Source of the DNA: Misgurnus anguillicaudatus
Taxonomy: Eukaryota > Chordata > Actinopteri > Cypriniformes > Cobitidae
Length of the DNA: 64,000 nucleotides
Direction of reading: 5' to 3'
NCBI RefSeq assembly: GCF_027580225.2
Contig: NC_073346.2
Span: 6,970,001 to 7,034,000 of the forward strand
In this document: in pieces, positions 35,291 to 45,449 of the stretch
Layout: each line of letters opens with the position of its first letter
Numbering within the stretch: position 1 is the first letter of the stretch
Translations under genes and position numbers: made by a program
Notes under the pieces: model-generated
What the model saw: only the letters and a program-made list of their open reading frames with translations
The model's database searches: none
What the model was told of the DNA's origin: nothing

Positions 35291-35899
35291 TAGAGTACAA
35301 ACCTTATATAAAGCCTAATATATTCTAAAAATGTAATTATACAGCTTGTAATTCTTTATAAAAGTATACAATATCAGAACTAAACCCATTATTATTTTTG
35401 TTCAATGTATGAATTATTTATAAGTTAAACAAAGCCAGCAATAGTACTATTTATAAAAAAAGGTCTATATAAGGTATGTAATTGTGAGAATATTTTACCA
35501 CTGTTAATCGACGTGTGATCCTAACTTAAAAACGAAAGTAAAATATGTTCGTCTGGACATTGAAAAGTGTGAAGTTTATTTAATATATGTTGTTATAATA
35601 TCATATGTTGTATGTAAATATATATATGTAACGTATGTCTGAAGTTGTAACGAAAGTAATTTCCCCTGGAAAAGTATTTCTGCTTCTGATTAATAGCGCA
35701 TATATATATCTGATGTCTGTGTGTTTCAGACCCTGCTGTGTGTACTAAAGTGTATATGACAATAAAGTAGTGTGAAACTCAATGTATTTATTTTTAAAAT
35801 GTATTTTAAATGGGCCTATAGGCTCATAGGTTTTTTGTAAAAAAAAAAATTCACAGCACCCCCTGTTCAAAATGACTTCCAGCGGCCCTGCCGTGGTGT

Positions 35900-36121
35900 C
35901 TCTTGGAAAAACAACTTTTTTCTTGTATTTCTTTATACTCCTCACGCCGTCCAAATTGCCCAATCCGTGATCGCGACGTTCATTAACACACCTGTTGTCG
36001 ATATCGCCTGATTTTCGGTTGCCCGGGGTTTCCGGAAGTGGTGAGTGTTTGGACATCTAGGTCCGGGCGGAACTTCCTTCTACTACTTTTGGTTCCGCCC
36101 TCGCAAAGTCACTCCGTGACA
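35900..36121 (-). mobile_element. 5' fragment of the minisatellite LTR family
   Basis: On the minus strand from 36121: TGTCACGGAGTGACT, then GGGCGGAACCAAAAG, AAGTTCCGCCCGGACC, CACTTCCGG, ATTGG and GAGTATAAAG, in the same order as 29914-30100 and 42946-43130. It stops soon after the TATA box and lacks the minisatellite and poly(A) parts, so it is truncated. Confidence 0.75.
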
Positions 36122-36174
36122 CAAGTACAGGCTCACCCAGACACAGCCGCTTGGCTTTTGGAATCGAAATGTGG

Positions 36175-36264
36175 CACCGAAAGATAAATCATTTTTCGAT
36201 ACTCAAAGTATCTGAGTTTTTCGTTCGATACCATAAAAGTATCGACGTTTGATACCCAGCCCTA
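36175..36264. mobile_element. hAT-type terminus remnant (TAGGGCTGGGTATC)
   Basis: Inverted, the right edge reads TAGGGCTGGGTATCAAACG, a hAT-like terminal sequence, followed by alternating GTATCGA / TCGATAC motifs. No partner end or target duplication found. Confidence 0.45.
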
Positions 36265-37184
36265 CTCTTTGTTCATATATTGTTTGTATATTTTTTATGT
36301 TGGATTTAAATGATACACAAGATTAAATGAAGATATTTAATCAGAAAACGGAGTACATGGATGATTTTGTCAGACGGACACAGAGCAAGTGGATTGTTTT
36401 GTCAGATATGGAGCGAGTGAAACCAATACTGAAACTGAATGCGCACTCACACATACTATGGAGTTTTAACAGTTGTACAGCACAGTGTGAATATTTTCCT
36501 GGAAACAACAATCGCGGATCGTTCTCTTCCATGAAGCCGATTTCAACATCTAAGAATATATTAACATTTCTCGGATTTATTGCTTTTGTGGACTACAAAT
36601 GCAAGTTGATGTCAAACTGGGATTGATGGGCAAAGTTAATTTACAAACATGAGACCAGATGGATTATGACTTGCACATAATTTTAAACAAAGATATGATG
36701 TCCCGTTTAGATTTTTCATGTTCATTATACGCACTGTCAGCCATGATGAAGTTTAATGATTCATTGAGCCGCCCACCACGGTCCTGCGATGTTAGATCTG
36801 AAATGTCTTGTCTGCAACTGTTATTTTTTTACAAAATAGAGTAAAGCGTTACTCCCATGATATTCAGCCACTGACTTGTTTTCCGCCTAGAATGCAAGTA
36901 AATGCTTCAAGTGCTTTTATATTTATAAGAAACAAGCAAAATAACATGAAATTATGGAAGTTATTTGTGTATTTACAGCTGGTCTATTCGCACTGGATTA
37001 GTATTTACCTGAGGTAATTTCTCCGGACCTTTTTACAAAAGGTTAAAGTCGCTGTAATCTTTACTGACATTGTCCGTAATGATTACTGACATGGAGCAAT
37101 CGGACGGGACTAAAATCACTGAGAAGCTCTTATAAAAGTTGCTTTACCCCACATACCTATGTAAAACTAATCCCGTCCAAAGTA
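36265..37184. other. No supported gene; possible transposon end
   Basis: A 99-codon frame at 36327-36626 shows no domain. CGGACGGGACTAA at about 37101 and its inverted partner ACTAATCCCGTCC at about 37168 suggest a small transposon end. Confidence 0.4.
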
Positions 37185-37186
37185 CT

Positions 37187-37542
37187 TATGTGGTCAAGAG
37201 GGGCATACTAAGCCTAATTGTCCAAAGAACTCTGCTTATCATGCACATCTATGTTTTGTACCAAGACATGAGACAGCCAAACCTTCAGGTTTCGCTAGGA
37301 CTACGAATGTAGAGATTAACCGTGAAAATGTATGGCTTTTATTGACACTGGCAGTGATCAGACCCTTGTAAATAGGAAATTTATTCCATCATTGATCAGT
37401 TCAGTGAACCAACTGCCTATTTGTTGTGTACATAAGAATGGCATATTGTTGCCTACTGCCAATGTTTATGTTAAGGTAAAGGATCAAACTTACCTGTTGG
37501 AAGTGGGAGTGTCTGATAACTTGCCCTTTCCTGTGATCTTGG
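37187..37542 (+). pseudogene. Ty3/gypsy Gag zinc knuckle and protease fragment
   Basis: The frame reads CGQEGHTKPNC, the last three positions of a CX2CX4HX4C nucleocapsid knuckle; the first cysteine is lost. About 50 codons on, after a frameshift, comes the aspartic protease loop AFIDTGSDQTLV (near 37332), followed by VYVKVKDQTYLLEVGVSDNL and PFPVIL, the flap-to-C-terminal part of a gypsy-type protease. It is cut off exactly where the minus-strand gypsy LTR begins at 37543. The same retrotransposon lineage, also in plus orientation, is represented by integrase traces at 42480-42780 and polymerase traces at 45450-46370. It is a non-functional remnant. Confidence 0.75.
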
Positions 37543-37932
37543 TGTCATGTTGTGAATCAGGAAGCAGACTAGATGTAAGTAGAAATTATCTTTATTGTAA
37601 ACACACACGGTAATAAAGTAGACAGGTGAGTATTCTGATGTGGAAGATGACAGAACTTAACAGAACTTAACAAAATGTCTTTGTTTGCAGGAGCGGATGA
37701 TGATCAGAGTGGTCAGGTACTGAGATGAAGATACAAATGGTAGTCCAGGTAAGTGTTGCTGGTGAGTCTAGCATTCGAATGATGAGACCAAACAGGGACT
37801 GAGTGAGAAGGTGAGTTATTTAAAGGGGTATGGTGATGAGGCACAGGTGATAGTGATTAGTACTCAGGGGAATGTGAACAAGAGGGAGGAGTGAATGATG
37901 ATGTTGATGGTTCTGGAGATGGGATCCTGACA
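37543..37932 (-). repeat. 3' LTR, complete
   Basis: On the minus strand begins TGTCAGGATCCCATCTCCAG and ends CATGACA. It matches 42174-42470 over most of that fragment (for example GGAGCGGATGATGATCAGAG and TTTAAAGGGGTATGGTGATG on the plus strand). Confidence 0.9.
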
Positions 37933-37950
37933 GTACCCCCTCCTCCCGAG
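37933..37950 (-). promoter_or_regulatory. Polypurine tract
   Basis: Minus-strand CTCGGGAGGAGGGGGTAC lies immediately before the 3' LTR; it would prime plus-strand DNA synthesis. Confidence 0.75.
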
Positions 37951-38000
37951 GCAGCTCTTGACGCCAGTTGAGAAGGGTAAGTATGGCGCCGAGGTCTCCC

Positions 38001-38216
38001 TCAAGGTCTGGGGTCAGGACGGTCGGGGTGGTTGGAGTGGAAATGGGTAAGTAGAGCTGGATCTAAGATGTCCTCCCGGAGAACCCACAACTGTTCCTCG
38101 GGGCCGTAGTCCTCCCAGTCCATGAGATATTCCAAACAGGAGCCTCGCCGCCAAGAGTCCAGGATGTCCAGGACCCTGTAGATGGGGTCTTCATCAACAG
38201 GAGGAGGTACATCATC
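38001..38216 (-). pseudogene. Integrase C-terminal chromodomain fragment
   Basis: The minus-strand frame contains [20 protein letters not shown], then [18 protein letters not shown] and ILDPALL, a chromodomain with the usual W-x-x-Y/GPEE core found at the end of integrase in chromoviruses. Such domains steer integration towards modified chromatin. The upstream integrase joins through the DNA transposon at 38217-39229; across that gap the reading frame would be continuous (T-D-D-V). The apparent ATG start lies in the transposon end and is not real. Confidence 0.85.
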
Positions 38217-39229
38217 CAGGGTTTCCCACAAAAAATGTGTTAGTTAAGGTGGTAGAGTTGGGTGAGTGGGCGGGGCCTTGGGCATGGCAATCAAAGGGGC
38301 GGGGGCGTATGCATCATGATGAAAATATTTTTATTTAAAACACTCAAATAAAACTTAATTTTGAAGAAACTATGACTGAAAATGAACACATCCTAGATTA
38401 TTAATAAATTAAATGTTTTTACCTCTAATGGGAATAGCTGCGTGTTGAAGTGAAACTAAAGGGTTAATAAACACAAACTGAAGCAGATGTTGTAGAACGT
38501 CTGGCGAACGATGATAGATAGCACGAAGATTGTAAAAACTGATTATTTCCCACTATTAATTACATTATCTTAAATGAGTGTAAATACTGTAGCATGTAAA
38601 TAATGCACATAAATAACGTGAGCAGAGCGCTCAACAATTATATCTAATCAACAGGTACGTGCAACCTAGCTAGCAGGTTGTTCAAACAACAAAATCACCA
38701 GCTAACTTATTTTAAATATGCAAGAACTATAGACTAACAGGCTTAAATAAACCCAAAACATAAGTCCACTTACAGTTCTCACGGACACGCAGTTTATCAA
38801 CTGGCTATCCTCCAGACAGTGACAGACCATTTCGGCCGTGTGCAGTGGCGTGCACGCTCGCGGTATGAAGCGTGGCCGCGCTATTTTCCGAGATGTTTTA
38901 TTAACTGGCAAGTTATCCTCCAGACAGTGACCATGTCTTTCAGGACCATGTCTTTCTCTCATTTCGGTCTTGTTGCGCACATGCCTGCTCGCGGTCTGAA
39001 GCGTGTCTGGCAAGTTATCCTCCAGACAGTGACCATGTCTTTCAGGACCATGTCTTTCTCTCATTTTGGTCTTGTTGCGCACATGCCCGCTCGCGGTCTG
39101 AAGCGTGTCCGCGCTATTCTCCGAGATCCACTTGACTGCCTTTTGTGTTTTTTAAAGACCTAGTTAAGGTGGTAGGGTTTCACAGCTTAAGTGGGCCGCC
39201 CGAACTGCAAAGTGCTGTGGGAAACCCTG
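38217..39229. mobile_element. DNA transposon inserted in the gypsy integrase
   Basis: Ends CAGGGTTTCCCACA, inverted at the right edge. ATGA (minus strand) appears on both sides, if one extra terminal base is included, giving a possible 4-bp duplication. Inside each end is a direct 15-bp repeat, TAGTTAAGGTGGTAG (38244 and 39162), so the central 0.9 kb may itself be a later insertion into a MITE of about 110 bp. No transposase is recognised. Confidence 0.7.
38905..39108. repeat. 102-bp tandem duplication
   Basis: Two near-identical 102-bp units begin CTGGCAAGTTATCCTCCAGA at 38905 and 39007. Each contains a 17-bp internal repeat of ACCATGTCTTTC. A third, diverged unit lies at about 38800-38904. 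The repetitive minus-strand frame (motif RERHGPERHGHCLEDNLP) is its translation. Confidence 0.9.
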
Positions 39230-40018
39230 GTCATCGGTGCCGGGGTCTGTGGAAGGAGGAGCTGAGTCCCAAACCCTCTCACTCTGATGGAACCAGTGAT
39301 CGACAGCTGGAACCGCTTAAGGTTCTCCTGACCAAAGGAATAGAGGTGGTTGGTAACCCAGACTACATTGGAACGGGGAGAGACCTGTGGTGGATTGAGG
39401 TAAGGAGTTCGGAGCATACTCGGCCCAAGGGAGATTGCAACTCCAGCTGTCCTGGTACTGATGGCATTAGGTACGGAGGTGATGACTGATCTCTTGAATT
39501 TTACGCTCAGTCTGACCATTGGTTTGGGGATGATAACTGGTGCCTGGAGTGGAATGAGCAAAATCCAAACGTTTGTGATGTAGATGCACCGATACAAAGG
39601 TGAGATTAGCGGAAGTTTCTGACGGAGCACGGTTGGTGAGATTTTCCTGGTTGATGAGTTCATCGATGTTCCAGATGATAGGGCTGACAAACATAGCATG
39701 GAGTTTGGGATGATTCCCCTGCCGCTGAGAAAGGATGGCTCCCACGCCGGAGGATGAAGCATCTACTTCGACTATGAAAGGGATGGCTGGATCTGGATGT
39801 ACAAGGATGGGGGCAGACAGGAAGGCTTCTTTGGCTTCTGGAGACAAATTTTGATTCTTGGGAGCTCCTTTTAAAGATGAAGTGAGTAGAGCACTGCTAT
39901 GGCTGTAGTTCTTGATGAATCTGCGATAAAAGTTAGCGAATCCAAGGAATTTCTGTAAATCTTTCACAGTGATGGGCAAGGGCCAGTTTTGAATGACGTC
40001 CACCTTCCTCTGGTCCAC
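39230..40018 (-). pseudogene. RNase H and integrase remnant with internal deletion
   Basis: From 40018 the minus strand reads [10 protein letters not shown] and [16 protein letters not shown], the connection between reverse transcriptase and RNase H, then [20 protein letters not shown], the first RNase H motif. Soon after, the sequence jumps to [20 protein letters not shown], which belongs near the end of the integrase core. The remainder of RNase H, the zinc-binding domain and most of the DD35E core are missing. Further frameshifted integrase sequence (NPPQ and FQLSITGSIRVRG traces) runs to the transposon boundary. The jump implies a deletion of roughly 1.5 kb relative to complete elements, by my estimate. 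Confidence 0.8.
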
Positions 40019-40054
40019 TTGAACACCCTGTTGATCGATGATGTATCCCAGAAA

Positions 40055-40740
40055 CTAGAATGACAGAAAAAGTATGGAAAAAGTATGGAAGTCACATTTC
40101 TCAAGCTTAAGGTACAGTTGATGCTCTCGTAACTTCTCCAAGACAAGGGTTACATGATGCTGGTGTTGGGTTAGAGTATTGGAGTAGATCAAGACATAAT
40201 CTATGTAGACGATAACAAATTTGTTCAGGTAGTCATGGAAGATCTCGTTTATGTATCCCTGGAACACGGAGGGTGAGTTGGATAATCCGAAGGGCATGAC
40301 CTGGTATTCAAAGTGGCCAGAGGGGGTCACGAAGGCAGTCTTCCATTTGTCAACTCGACGGATGCAGATTAAGTTATATGCACTTCTTAGGTCCAACTTT
40401 GAGAATATGCATGCTCCTCATAGCTGTTCCAAGGCAACAGGAACCAGAGGAAGGGGTATTGAAACTTTACAGTTTGAGAATTGAAGTGACAGTAATCAAA
40501 GCAGGGTCTCAAGCCTCCATCCTTCTTGGCCACGAAAAAAGGCTGGAAGCGGCAGGGAAGTAGATTGTCGATGAACTGCTGATTAAGAGCTTCCTCCACA
40601 TACTCCTCCATGGCCTTCTGTTCAGGAATAGACAGGATAGATGCATTCCTTGGGTAGTGAGGTACTAGGTAGCAGGTCGATAGCACAGTCCCATAATCGA
40701 TGTAGGGAAAGTTGCAGTTGCTTGCTAAAGACATTCTGGA
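40055..40740 (-). pseudogene. Reverse transcriptase, catalytic motif mutated
   Basis: Conserved blocks occur in order on the minus strand, with frameshifts between them: EEYVEEALNQQFI, FFVAKKDGGLRPC, then [34 protein letters not shown] and [13 protein letters not shown]. The last is the catalytic YxDD box, in which the second aspartate codon has become TAT, giving YIDY (codon at 40198-40196). One of the two metal-binding acids is thus lost, which would abolish polymerisation even without the frameshifts. Confidence 0.9.
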
Positions 40741-40844
40741 ATGCCTAGTATTCTTCAGGTATTTCCACCTCTTTGCAAACAGAAGGGCTTTCAACCATCG
40801 TAGATCCGACTGGGAGTGAAGATTCAGACTTGGGTGAAGAAGAA

Positions 40845-41429
40845 TCAAGAGGACTGGTAAAAGACAGAATTGGAAACACTTCTGACTCCAGCTGACGATT
40901 TTCCGTTGTGCCAGTCGATGGTGGGTAGATGCTTCGAAAGCCAAGGGTGTCCCAGGATGACCTCTGTGGATTCCTCCAGCACCATGAAGGATATTTCCTC
41001 CACATGAATACATCCAATGTGAAGGGTTAAATTGGGTGTGTAGTACCTAATGCGACCTTTGCCCAACGGTTTGCCTTGGATGGTGTGTACTGTCAAATCT
41101 TGCAGGTATGTGCATCTTCATATGTTCAGTTTTTGAAAGAGAGTAGTGGAAAATATGTTCCCCGCAGATCTCGAGTCGATAAGAGCTTTCGCTGGGACAC
41201 AAATACTATAGGTTAGCAGGAGTACAGGAGTATGATTTAAAGCTTCTATGTTCGGGGTAAGTTGAACTGAGCTTACCATTGGGCGAGGAGGTTGAACTGG
41301 ACAATCGGAGATGAGGTGCTTCTCTCCACCACAATACCGACATAGCTTGTTGCAAATACGTTGGTGTCGTTCAGAGAGAGAAAGATATGTGGAATCCACT
41401 TGCATGGGTTCAGGTGCTGAAGGAACCAT
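40845..41429 (-). pseudogene. Gag zinc knuckle and aspartic protease fragment
   Basis: The frame from 41429 contains CRYCGGEKHLISDC, a complete CX2CX4HX4C nucleocapsid knuckle, then VPAKALIDSRSAGNIF, the protease active-site loop. The usual D-S/T-G is here D-S-R, so the catalytic turn is damaged. The second piece (41096-40845) has IQGKPLGKGRIRYYTPNLTL and ILGHPWLSKH, the protease C-terminal half. The two pieces are in different frames. Confidence 0.85.
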
Positions 41430-41525
41430 TGGTAATATGGGAAGCAGAGGATTAGTCGCGCCAGGCGTTTTGTCACAGGTTGTCAGACGCTGAGAGACAT
41501 GGATGGTCTTTTGAATGAGGGTTTA

Positions 41526-42101
41526 TTAACCCAGGGAATCTTCATAGACCACGATGAGCTGATGGATAAGAGGGTTTAATTCGTGATGAAAAGCTGTGAC
41601 GAGGGCAGTTTCATTCCATCCGCTTGAAGCCGCTAGGGTTCGGAATTGTAAAGCATAATTACTCACAGATAATTTTCCTTGGCGTAAATTGAAGAGAGAA
41701 TCATTGACGGATAGATCGTACAGGGTTTGGCCAAACACTTCCTTAAAATGCTGGAGAAAGCTGGATAGAGATTGGATTACTGCAGATTTAGAATTCCATA
41801 TAGATTGAGCCCAAAGGAGTGCACGTCCAGAAATTATAAATGCCACTCTAGCGGTATCATTGGAAAATAGATGAGATTGCATTTGAAAATACAGGGATAC
41901 CTGTAGTAGAAATCTGCTGCAATCCGCTGCCTGGCCTGAGTATGTCGCTGGGCGGGCCATGGGACTTGCAGAGGCAGCTGAAGAGGCAGCGTGGTTTTGT
42001 GGAAGTAAATGTAGCCGGGCTGAGTGAAGGATGTCTTCGGGTATGGCAGGAGGGTGACTCGGTGGTGATGGAAGTAATGACAGACGGACAGCATGAACCA
42101 A
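41526..42101 (-). pseudogene. Gag capsid region
   Basis: A 191-codon minus-strand frame with ARPATYSGQAADCSRFLLQ, VSLYFQMQ, WAQSIWNSKS and LSVSNYALQFRTLAASSGW matches the capsid region of fish chromovirus Gag, which assembles the retrotransposon particle. The likely original start is slightly upstream near 42150 in another frame (beginning MQNTTETE), so an N-terminal frameshift is present. It continues, in another frame, into the zinc-knuckle segment at 41429. Confidence 0.8.
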
Positions 42102-42173
42102 CTCTGTGAAGGGGTCGCGAATCGGATTCCTTTTCGGTTTCTGTGGTGTTTTGCATTTTTATGTCTGGTCTTC

Positions 42174-42470
42174 TGTCATGCTGTGAATCAGGAAACAGAC
42201 TGGATGTAAGTAGAAATGATCTTTATTGTAAACACACACTGTAAAAAAGTAGACAGGTGAGTATTCTGAGTAAGTCTTTGCAGGAGCGGATGATGATCAG
42301 AGTGTTCGGGTACTGAGATACAAACGGCAGTCCACATAATTGTAGCTGGTGAGTCTAGCATTCAAGTGATTAGACCAGACGGGAACTGAGTGAGGTGATT
42401 TATTTAAAGGGGTATGGTGATGATGAGGCACAGGTGATGGTGATTCATACTCAGTGGGAGAAGTGAGAAG
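42174..42470 (-). repeat. 5' LTR, truncated
   Basis: Begins (minus-strand 3' side) at TGTCATGCTGTGAATCAGG and aligns with 37543-37840; the outer 90-95 bp, with the U3 end and target duplication, are gone. GAAGACCAGACA (minus) follows the LTR as leader. Confidence 0.85.
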
Positions 42471-42479
42471 GTTTTTGTT

Positions 42480-42780
42480 AAGCAGAGCACATTGTGGTGC
42501 TCTGTAGGAAGCATGTCACCTTCAGCACCATGGAGACTACCATCAGTGCCAACCAGAGATGTTCAGGACCAAGTTTCTTCAACACAGGTGTGCACAGTTT
42601 CTTTTTAGCTGAGTAATAGTAGAAGACAAGATACTTACAGACCAATGCTCATGCCTCATGTCTACTGTAATCAAAGAGACCTGCCGACAACTGAAGGTGA
42701 AGCAATTCAAACCTCCATACTCCACCCCCAGACTGATGGGCTTGTAGAATGGTTTACCAATACTCCTAGGTCTTAACCCG
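42480..42780 (+). pseudogene. Gypsy integrase trace, opposite orientation
   Basis: Translation near 42690-42760 gives QLKVKQFKPPYSTP and, one frame off, a PQTDGL-like motif, the end of a gypsy integrase core (YHPQTDG). The stretch GATGTTCAGGACCAAG near 42561 recurs at 46325 beside a polymerase remnant, linking both to one family. Confidence 0.5.
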
Positions 42781-42782
42781 AT

Positions 42783-42945
42783 GGCTTTTTTTTAAAGTTG
42801 CCCGCCAGCAATTATTTTGTGATTTTCACAAAATGCCTTCCAGGCAAATTAAAAAAACAATAAACAAACAAACAAAATGGGGAAAAAAACATCTCAACTT
42901 ATTTTATTTTTCTTTGTTTATAAACTCTTAAACATGGTATTTTCT
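42783..42945. mobile_element. TTAA-family element, left part
   Basis: GTGATTTTCACAAAATGCCTTCCAGG and following AACAAACAAACAAAA match copies at 56030 and 57940. It resumes at 45211 after the LTR insertion. Confidence 0.7.
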
Positions 42946-43097
42946 TGTCACGGAGTGACTAGACGGGGCGGAACCAAAATGAGAGAGAAGAGGTTCCGCC
43001 CCGCACGGTTTGTACAAACACCGGCACTTCCGGGTTTCCCGGGAATCCCCGTAATCACCGAAATAAGACAGCTGCGCAGACGACGTGGCGAATGGCG

Positions 43098-43133
43098 ATT
43101 GGGCGAGTCACGCTGGGGAGGAGGATATAAACT
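43098..43133 (+). promoter_or_regulatory. LTR promoter: ATTGG and TATAAA
   Basis: ATTGG at about 43098-43102 and GGATATAAACT at about 43123-43133, spaced as in the other copies. Confidence 0.6.
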
Positions 43134-44269
43134 GAGCAACCAGAAGAGACAGCTGTTCGTTGGTTGCGTTAGACAGGCGCCGTGAGTATACGCTGGGTTG
43201 AGTCTTTTGAATACCCGAGTACAGCACCGTTAGAACGTTCTGGGATCTGTGGAGAGAGAAAACAGTCCAAAGTCAAGTAAGGGTGAGCACCGGATTTGAA
43301 TGAACGCATTGATACCTCTGTTGCTGTTGTGTCTGCACGAAGGTCTCGGCGAGTTGTATTAAAGGAGTTGTTTACATTGGAGGATGCCCTGGAGAAGGAG
43401 GAAATAGGACCGATTAGAGACTTTCCAGCCGTGAATAACAGTAAATCATTGGTGTATGCTAGACACTTACATTGTTAAAGGAGAGTGTAATCTGTTTATA
43501 AGAGGCCCCACCAGGTGTGTGTGATAGGTGGGTGAGCCGGAAGATGTGCATTGTGCCGACGCTGGACAGCGAGGCCTTCAAACCCGGTTGGGACACCGCT
43601 CGGCGTAGCGAATCAAAACCTCACTCCCTTACCCAGGGCTAGTCCCGCCAGGAGAGGAGTACGGACCTTAAACTATTCACTGGAGTGTGTGCTGTGCAAC
43701 GTGTGAGTGATCTATTTGACGTGAGTATACCAAAGCTTTTGTAGTGTTGTGCCGTGTCCTTGTTGTTTGTACTCACCTCAGTAAGGATCTCTGTGGAGAC
43801 CATTGGGAGCCGCCACGACGGTGCACGCCCAGCCAAATTAGTTACGCCCCATGACTGTGTCCAGCAGGAGTCTGACGGAGCTACTAAGTGAGGTACTGTG
43901 AGGAATACCATAGTTTTACCCAACCACCTAGCGGCAGAGGAGGTGCTAAGGGAGATAGAGGATCTGGGCGCCTGTATATATGCTGTGTGTGTGACCAGTG
44001 CATGCTAAATACTTGCCTTCTCGTCTAGATCTTCACCTGCCCATAGGAGAAATGGAAGAGGACGTGTGGTCCGGGAAGTCGGACGTGTGTTCACCGTGCC
44101 ATTCTGCATTACCACTCTACGAGACGCTGTCGCGTCGGCCACAGCTGAATGCCAGAAAAGGCCCCCCCCTCGCTCCCTGCTAAGTTGGATGGTGGTGGTG
44201 ACGTATGGTTTAATTTCTGTTAAATCCCAGTGCCTAGTTGATGATATACCTACTTTGCAACTTCAGAAA

Positions 44270-44760
44270 ACCTGCAGTGAAGAAGATACTCACCTAGTCT
44301 CGAGCTAAAGCTAAACTCACCCAGTAACGACTCGTAAACTCATAAAGTCTGTAGAGAAGAAGCTACTCACTTAGTCTCGAGCTAAAGCTGAACTCACCCA
44401 GTAACGACTCGTATATCCAGGAACCTGTAGAGAAGGAGATACTCACCTAGTCTCGAGCTAAAGCTAAACTTACCCAGTAACGACTCGTAAATCCAGAAAG
44501 CCTGAAGAGAAGAAGATACTCACCTAGTCTTGAGCTAAAGCAAAACTCACCCAGAACCGACTCGTAAACTTGTGAAGCCTGTAAAGGAGAAGATACTCAC
44601 CTTGTCCCGAGCTAAAGCCGAACTTACTCAGTCACGATTCGGAACCCTAGGGAACCTGTAAAGGGAGAAATACTTACCTGTGTTACGAACTCAAGTTAAA
44701 TTCGCTCGGCACGATTCGGAGATCCAGAAAAACCTGTGGAGAAAGAAAAAACTCACCTCG
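44270..44760 (+). repeat. 76-77-bp minisatellite, about six units
   Basis: The marker TACTCAC(C/T)TAGTC recurs at 44288, 44364, 44440, 44517 and 44594, then degenerates. Each unit has GAGCTAAAGC, AACT(C/T)ACCCAGTAACGACTCG and CCTG(T/A)AGAGAAG. These blocks align with GAAGCTAAGAGT, ACTTACCCGTCACGTCCGAG and ACCTGAAATTGAAG of the 75-bp array at 30201, so the two arrays are homologous. Confidence 0.9.
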
Positions 44761-45078
44761 TCCCGAGCCCACGCCAATTCCCCTCCGTACGACCCAGGAA
44801 CCTAGGAAGGAGACACTGACTTGATTGTAGCCCAATGCGAAACTTACCTTGTGTTTACTTTGCCCTCAGGAGCAACGAGGAGCGCCACGAGGAGTCCTTC
44901 AACGCAGGAGGTGGGCCGAGGACGAAGGAGCTCCGCCCGGCCCTTGCCCTGCTATCCCCTGGCCCCACGGAACAGACTTCTCCCCTCCAACGTCCCTCCC
45001 CCGTAGTTTTCCCCCTGAGGGCGAGAAGATACATTTTAAATTCCCTTCCCCATCTCCCTTGATCTTTTAATTAATTTA

Positions 45079-45084
45079 AATAAA
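45079..45084 (+). terminator. Polyadenylation signal AATAAA of the LTR
   Basis: AATAAA in the shared context AATTTAAATAAAGTT. Confidence 0.7.
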
Positions 45085-45210
45085 GTTTACTGTTTTTATT
45101 ATACTTATCTCTCTTTGTTTGGTCATTGGGGTGCTTTTGGGACCTCCTCGAGGTGGAACTTTGGGAGGAGCGTGACGCACACAGTCTGTGGTCTGCTCCA
45201 GCCTGTGACA

Positions 45211-45330
45211 TTCTTAAAAAAAATTTGCAAAAAAGCTTGAATAATAGTATTTTTGTGAAAGAATATTGTTAGAAATCAGATTCAGAACGATTATTAAAAC
45301 ATACACAGAGTTTAAAATTATTAAGTAATT
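45211..45330. mobile_element. TTAA-family element, right part
   Basis: Continues the host repeat after the LTR; contains AATCAGATTCAGAACGAT and CACAGAGTTTAAAATT, the complement of sequence at 27340-27380. Confidence 0.65.
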
Positions 45331-45449
45331 TTTTGCTTAAGAGTTTAGAGAGCTTTGTTGCGAAACCGTGATATCCTCTCTGATCTCCCTGGACAGACCT
45401 CATTGTTAGACTTCGAACATACAGGATTCCAAAAGCTAAAAGGGAAGCC

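Larger units (their letters stand above)
37543..42470 (-). mobile_element. Degenerate Ty3/gypsy retrotransposon with chromodomain
   Basis: Reading on the minus strand: truncated 5' LTR (42470-42174), Gag, zinc knuckle and protease, reverse transcriptase, RNase H, integrase remnant, C-terminal chromodomain, polypurine tract and a complete 3' LTR (37932-37543). This domain order and the chromodomain fit a chromovirus of the Ty3/gypsy group. Stops, frameshifts, altered active sites and an internal deletion make it inactive. A DNA transposon (38217-39229) splits integrase from chromodomain. It inserted into an older gypsy element of opposite orientation. Confidence 0.9.
42946..45210 (+). mobile_element. 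Long probable solo LTR with 76-bp minisatellite
   Basis: The 2265-bp sequence runs from TGTCACGGAGTGAC to GTGACA with TTCT on both sides (42942-42945 and 45211-45214). The uninterrupted relative of the host repeat at about 58000-58050 reads GGGTATTTTTCTTTAAAAA across the equivalent site, confirming one clean insertion. It has the same parts as 29914-31217: GGCGGAACCAAAA, CACTTCCGGG, ATTGG, TATAAA, minisatellite, AATAAA, GGTCATTGGGGTGCTTTTGG and CTCGAGGTGGAAC. The extra length is mainly 43200-44250 and more repeat units. No protein domain found. Confidence 0.78.

Noticed and set aside
36327..36626. 99-codon frame
   Set aside because: No recognisable domain or splice context.
38702..39082. Minus-strand 126-codon frame with RERHGPERHGHCLEDNLP repeats
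   Set aside because: Translation of the 102-bp tandem duplication within a DNA transposon; no start context or domain.
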